Below, one piece after another: positions 61,741 through 64,000 of a stretch of 64,000 bases of DNA (the stretch's first letter is position 1; each line of letters starts with the position of its first letter). The translations under genes and the position numbers were made by a program. The stretch is from an uncultured Tissierellia bacterium. GTDB lineage: Bacteria > Bacillota > Clostridia > Tissierellales > Peptoniphilaceae. The stretch spans positions 1 to 64,000 of the forward strand of contig CAMYAK010000006.1 in NCBI GenBank assembly GCA_947253765.1. Direction: 5' to 3'. Under the pieces are notes generated by a model. That model was not told the origin of the DNA, made no database searches, and worked only from the letters and a program-made list of their open reading frames with translations.

Positions 61741-61789
61741 AAATTTACATATTTTTCAAAGTTGATATAGAAAAAAGAAAGGTTGGACC

Positions 61790-62236
61790 ATGCTTATTGG
61801 AGTAGCTTCAGACCATGCAGGATACCTGCTAAAGCCTATGATCGTCGATTATATTAAAGAACTCGGCTATGATGTGGAAGATTTTGGACCGGATAACGCT
61901 GATCGGGTGGATTATCCGGACTATGCCTTGAAATTATCAAGGGCTGTGGTTGACTCAAAGGTCAATCTGGGAATCCTGATCTGCGGTACGGGAATAGGTA
62001 TGTCAATAGCCGCAAATAAGGTCAAAGGCGTGAGGTGTGCAGCCGTTTCCGAAACATATTCGGCGGCCAAGGCCAGACAGCACAATAACGCCAATATTCT
62101 GGCTATAGGTTCCAGGGTTGTGGGACCGGACGTGGCCAAGGATTTGGTCAAGGCTTTCCTTGAAGCGGAATTTGAAGGCGGAAGGCACCAAAACAGGTTG
62201 GATATTATCAGCAAATACGAAGCCGATCATATGTAA
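61790..62236 (+). CDS. rpiB: Ribose 5-phosphate isomerase B
   Basis: 148 residues of the RpiB/LacAB family: IGVASDHAGYLLKPMIV, the catalytic cysteine in LICGTGIGMSIAANKV and NILAIGSRVVG. Interconverts ribose 5-phosphate and ribulose 5-phosphate. RBS AAAGGTTGG. Stands alone between rnpB and the rplM leader. Confidence 0.95.
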   Translation: MLIGVASDHAGYLLKPMIVDYIKELGYDVEDFGPDNADRVDYPDYALKLSRAVVDSKVNLGILICGTGIGMSIAANKVKGVRCAAVSETYSAAKARQHNNANILAIGSRVVGPDVAKDLVKAFLEAEFEGGRHQNRLDIISKYEADHM

Positions 62237-62243
62237 GGTTAAT

Positions 62244-62272
62244 TTGACATAAAAGCTGATATTTGCTATCAT
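62244..62272 (+). promoter_or_regulatory. Sigma-A promoter of rplM-rpsI
   Basis: Perfect TTGACA (62244-62249), 17-base spacer, TATCAT (62267-62272). Confidence 0.8.
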
Positions 62273-62278
62273 TGATCG

Positions 62279-62432
62279 GTATCTGTGTGGGCAAGGTCTT
62301 TGCCCCTTGGATTCTTCAGCAATTATTTCGCAGCGTCGATGTGCGAAACATAAATTGTCGAATAAACAAAACCCGCCTCCCCCATGAGCGGAGTCTAAAT
62401 TTTGGGGGCAGTAAGAAAGAAAAGGAGCAAAC
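62279..62432 (+). promoter_or_regulatory. Structured leader of rplM-rpsI, candidate ribosomal-protein autoregulatory RNA
   Basis: About 150 nt lie between promoter and rplM start. The stretch has a hairpin GGGCAA/TTGCCC (62289-62294 with 62300-62305), a CGCAGCG...TGTGCG element and a longer-range CCCCC/GGGGG pairing just before the RBS (CCTCCCCCATGAG near 62376 with TTTTGGGGGCAG near 62400). L13 leaders are known in Bacillota; whether this matches that family could not be tested. Confidence 0.45.
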
Positions 62433-62864
62433 ATGAAAAGCACTTTGGCAAAACCGCGTGAAGTGGAGCGCAAATGGTATGTCGTAGACGCGAGCGACCA
62501 GGTAGTCGGCCGTTTAGCTACGAATGTCGCTTCAGTTCTCAGAGGTAAACACAAGCCCACATTCACACCAAACGTTGATACGGGCGACTATGTAGTCATT
62601 GTTAACGCCGATAAGGTCCGCCTTACCGGTAACAAGGAACTGAAAAAGGTCTATGTCCATCACACGGGATTCCCGGGTGGCCGCAGAGAGATTCCTTATG
62701 CCGAGATGAAAGAAAAGCATCCGGAGAGAATACTCGAGAAGGCCATTAAGGGCATGCTGCCTCACAACAGCCTTGGTCGTCAGATGGCCAGGAAGTTGAA
62801 AATCTATGCCGGACCGGAGCATAAACATGAAGCTCAAATGCCGGAAGAATTGAAATTTGATTGA
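62433..62864 (+). CDS. rplM: 50S ribosomal protein L13
   Basis: 143 residues, normal length: RKWYVVDASDQVVGRLATNV, HHTGFPGGRREIPYAEM, MLPHNSLGRQMARKLKIYAG. Assembly protein of the 50S subunit. RBS GAAAAGGAGC. First gene of a two-gene operon with rpsI, 11 nt apart. Confidence 0.98.
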   Translation: MKSTLAKPREVERKWYVVDASDQVVGRLATNVASVLRGKHKPTFTPNVDTGDYVVIVNADKVRLTGNKELKKVYVHHTGFPGGRREIPYAEMKEKHPERILEKAIKGMLPHNSLGRQMARKLKIYAGPEHKHEAQMPEELKFD

Positions 62865-62875
62865 GGAGGACAAGC

Positions 62876-63265
62876 ATGGATCAGCAATATCGTGGTACAG
62901 GACGCCGCAAGTCAGCGGTTGCAAGGGTACGTCTTCTTCCCGGTTCAGGAAAGGTAGAAGTTAACGGCCATAAGATAGAAGAATACTTTGATTATGAAGA
63001 GCTTCGTCAGGATGCTGTTTCACCTTTAAAACTCACAGGAAACCTCGACTCATTCGATGTTCTTGTCAATGTTAAAGGTGGCGGTTACAGCGGCCAGGCA
63101 GGAGCAATAAGACTTGGAATAGCAAGGGCTCTATTGGAGTTCCAGCCTGATCTCAGGAAAACTTTGAAGAGTGCCGGATATCTTACAAGAGACTCACGTA
63201 AGAAAGAACGCTATAAATACGGATTTAAGAAAGCTCGTAAGAGCCCACAGTTCTCAAAGCGTTAA
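62876..63265 (+). CDS. rpsI: 30S ribosomal protein S9
   Basis: 129 residues: YRGTGRRKSAVARVRLLPG, the KGGGYSGQAGAIRLGIARAL block and the C-terminal tail KKARKSPQFSKR that reaches the P site. The ATG at 62876 follows GAGGAGGACAAGC; an upstream in-frame codon at 62861 lies inside rplM and is rejected. Ends at a strong terminator. Confidence 0.98.
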   Translation: MDQQYRGTGRRKSAVARVRLLPGSGKVEVNGHKIEEYFDYEELRQDAVSPLKLTGNLDSFDVLVNVKGGGYSGQAGAIRLGIARALLEFQPDLRKTLKSAGYLTRDSRKKERYKYGFKKARKSPQFSKR

Positions 63266-63279
63266 TTACAATACAGAAT

Positions 63280-63315
63280 CCCACCGATTGGAAGTCTCCA
63301 ATCGGTGGGGTTTTT
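63280..63315 (+). terminator. Rho-independent terminator after rpsI
   Basis: Perfect 13-bp stem CCCACCGATTGGA/TCCAATCGGTGGG (63280-63292 with 63297-63309), AGTC loop, then GTTTTT. Confidence 0.95.
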
Positions 63316-63326
63316 CAGTTCTATGT

Positions 63327-63383
63327 AAAAAGGTCTTGATGGACAGCTGATTATTCAATAACAGCATTTCACCAAGACCTTTT
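63327..63383 (-). terminator. Terminator for the L,D-transpeptidase gene
   Basis: AAAAGGTCTTG/CAAGACCTTTT (63328-63338 with 63373-63383) with a smaller GCTG..CAGC helix in the loop. On the minus strand it is followed by TTTTTAC. Confidence 0.65.
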
Positions 63384-63398
63384 GTTACGGAAGTTTTA

Positions 63399-64000
63399 TT
63401 AATACACAGTTACAGGAGCTCCTATAAAAATATTATTAAATATTTTCGGCATGACTGAGGGCAGGATATTCACGCAGCCGTGGCTGCCTACCCGTTTATA
63501 GGAAGAGGAATCCTTGTAGAAATTACGGGACCTTTGCCAGGCGGCATCATGAATACCGTAGCTGCCGGAGAAGGGGAGCCAATACTTGACCGGAGAACTG
63601 TAATCCTGGCCCACCAAGGTTTTATCGGTGGCCTTGCCTTGGATTGCAAAATTTCCTCTAATAGTTGGACTTGAGGGCTTGCCGGATATTATTGGGGTAT
63701 TCAAAAATAGTCTGTGGTTTTTAAAGAGCCATAAATATTGGTGCCTAAGGCTTATGACTATATGATTGTTACCGACCGTCCTTTCCCTTACAGCAGGTCC
63801 GGACAGGCGGCCGCTGTTATAACTCCATTCGTTTTTAACAGAATAGGACTTGGCATCCTGAGCCCGGCCGTCTTTGTCGAAATAGTAGGGGTTCTTACCT
63901 ATATTTTCATAGCAGTCGGTCAGCATATGGGGGTTATAATAAAAGCTTTTTCCCTTATCCTTTATCCAACCTGTGTGTAAGTTACCGGACTTAAGCCTGT
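63399..64000 (-). CDS. L,D-transpeptidase (YkuD) with cell-wall-binding repeats, 5' end outside window
   Basis: The frame is open to the window edge, so only the last 200 residues are seen. At least one choline-binding-like repeat is visible (GWIKDKGKSFYYNPH, then NPYYFDKDGRAQ), followed by a YkuD domain: NHIVISLRHQYLWLFKNH, YGIHDAAWQ and the active-site SHGCVNILP with the catalytic cysteine. It would form 3-3 cross-links or attach proteins to peptidoglycan outside the membrane. The methionine codon at 63926 lies within a repeat and is not a likely start. Convergent with rpsI. Confidence 0.9.
   Translation of the reverse strand, partial: RLKSGNLHTGWIKDKGKSFYYNPHMLTDCYENIGKNPYYFDKDGRAQDAKSYSVKNEWSYNSGRLSGPAVRERTVGNNHIVISLRHQYLWLFKNHRLFLNTPIISGKPSSPTIRGNFAIQGKATDKTLVGQDYSSPVKYWLPFSGSYGIHDAAWQRSRNFYKDSSSYKRVGSHGCVNILPSVMPKIFNNIFIGAPVTVY

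Overview
The window looks like chromosome from a low-to-moderate GC Gram-positive bacterium of the Bacillota, most likely an anaerobic, non-sporulating clostridial or tissierellial lineage. Grounds for this: AGGAGG-type ribosome binding sites throughout, a CIRCE/HrcA heat-shock operon, an alpha+beta glycyl-tRNA synthetase, a clostridial-style type A RNase P RNA, a CWB2-anchored surface protein, and a backbone gene order that follows the Bacillus subtilis yqeN(holA)-to-yqfO stretch. The sporulation genes that I recall in this stretch (gpr and spoIIP between rpsT and lepA, yqfC/yqfD before phoH) are absent. The species cannot be named from the sequence alone.

Layout. 0-7 kb: end of a tRNA-Ile, an RNase H-fold exonuclease, a cysteine desulfurase/ThiI tRNA thiolation pair, a 48-residue membrane microprotein, an ORF6N-PLD gene broken by a stop codon, thiol peroxidase, and holA. 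7-18 kb (insert 1, between holA and rpsT): an orphan lipoprotein solute-binding protein with a membrane-tethered LuxR-type regulator; a zinc-ribbon membrane protein, four-helix membrane protein and SPFH-SHOCT protein cluster resembling ydjG/ydjH/ydjI, followed by two lipoproteins; then a CWB2 surface protein with unlike codon use. 18-24.6 kb: rpsT, two small unknowns, two tandem signal peptidases, lepA, hemW. 24.7-30.8 kb (insert 2): GPH-family symporter, GH3 hydrolase, beta-glucuronidase and a small membrane protein. 30.9-37.5 kb: hrcA-grpE-dnaK-dnaJ, mtaB, hinT. 37.5-45.7 kb (insert 3): lipoprotein, asd, purine nucleoside phosphorylase, then on the minus strand the hexuronate operon uxaC-uxuB-uxuA-eda-kdgK. 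45.9-64 kb: rpsU, nfeD, floA, an unknown basic protein, phoH, a ybeY-era fusion, recO, glyQS, dgt, dnaG, rpoD, trmK, nif3, rnpB, rpiB, rplM-rpsI and a partial L,D-transpeptidase.

Inserts 2 and 3 together make one pathway: import of glucuronides, release of glucuronate by beta-glucuronidase, then UxaC, UxuB, UxuA, KdgK and Eda to pyruvate and glyceraldehyde 3-phosphate. No dedicated regulator for it is in the window, but a LacI/CcpA-type operator sits between the GH3 and beta-glucuronidase genes.

The most unusual points are a primary sigma factor with about 290 extra residues between regions 1.2 and 2.1, an in-frame YbeY-Era fusion, a membrane-anchored LuxR regulator paired with a lone binding protein, and the SPFH/zinc-ribbon/lipoprotein envelope cluster. 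No CRISPR array, prophage or intact insertion sequence was seen.
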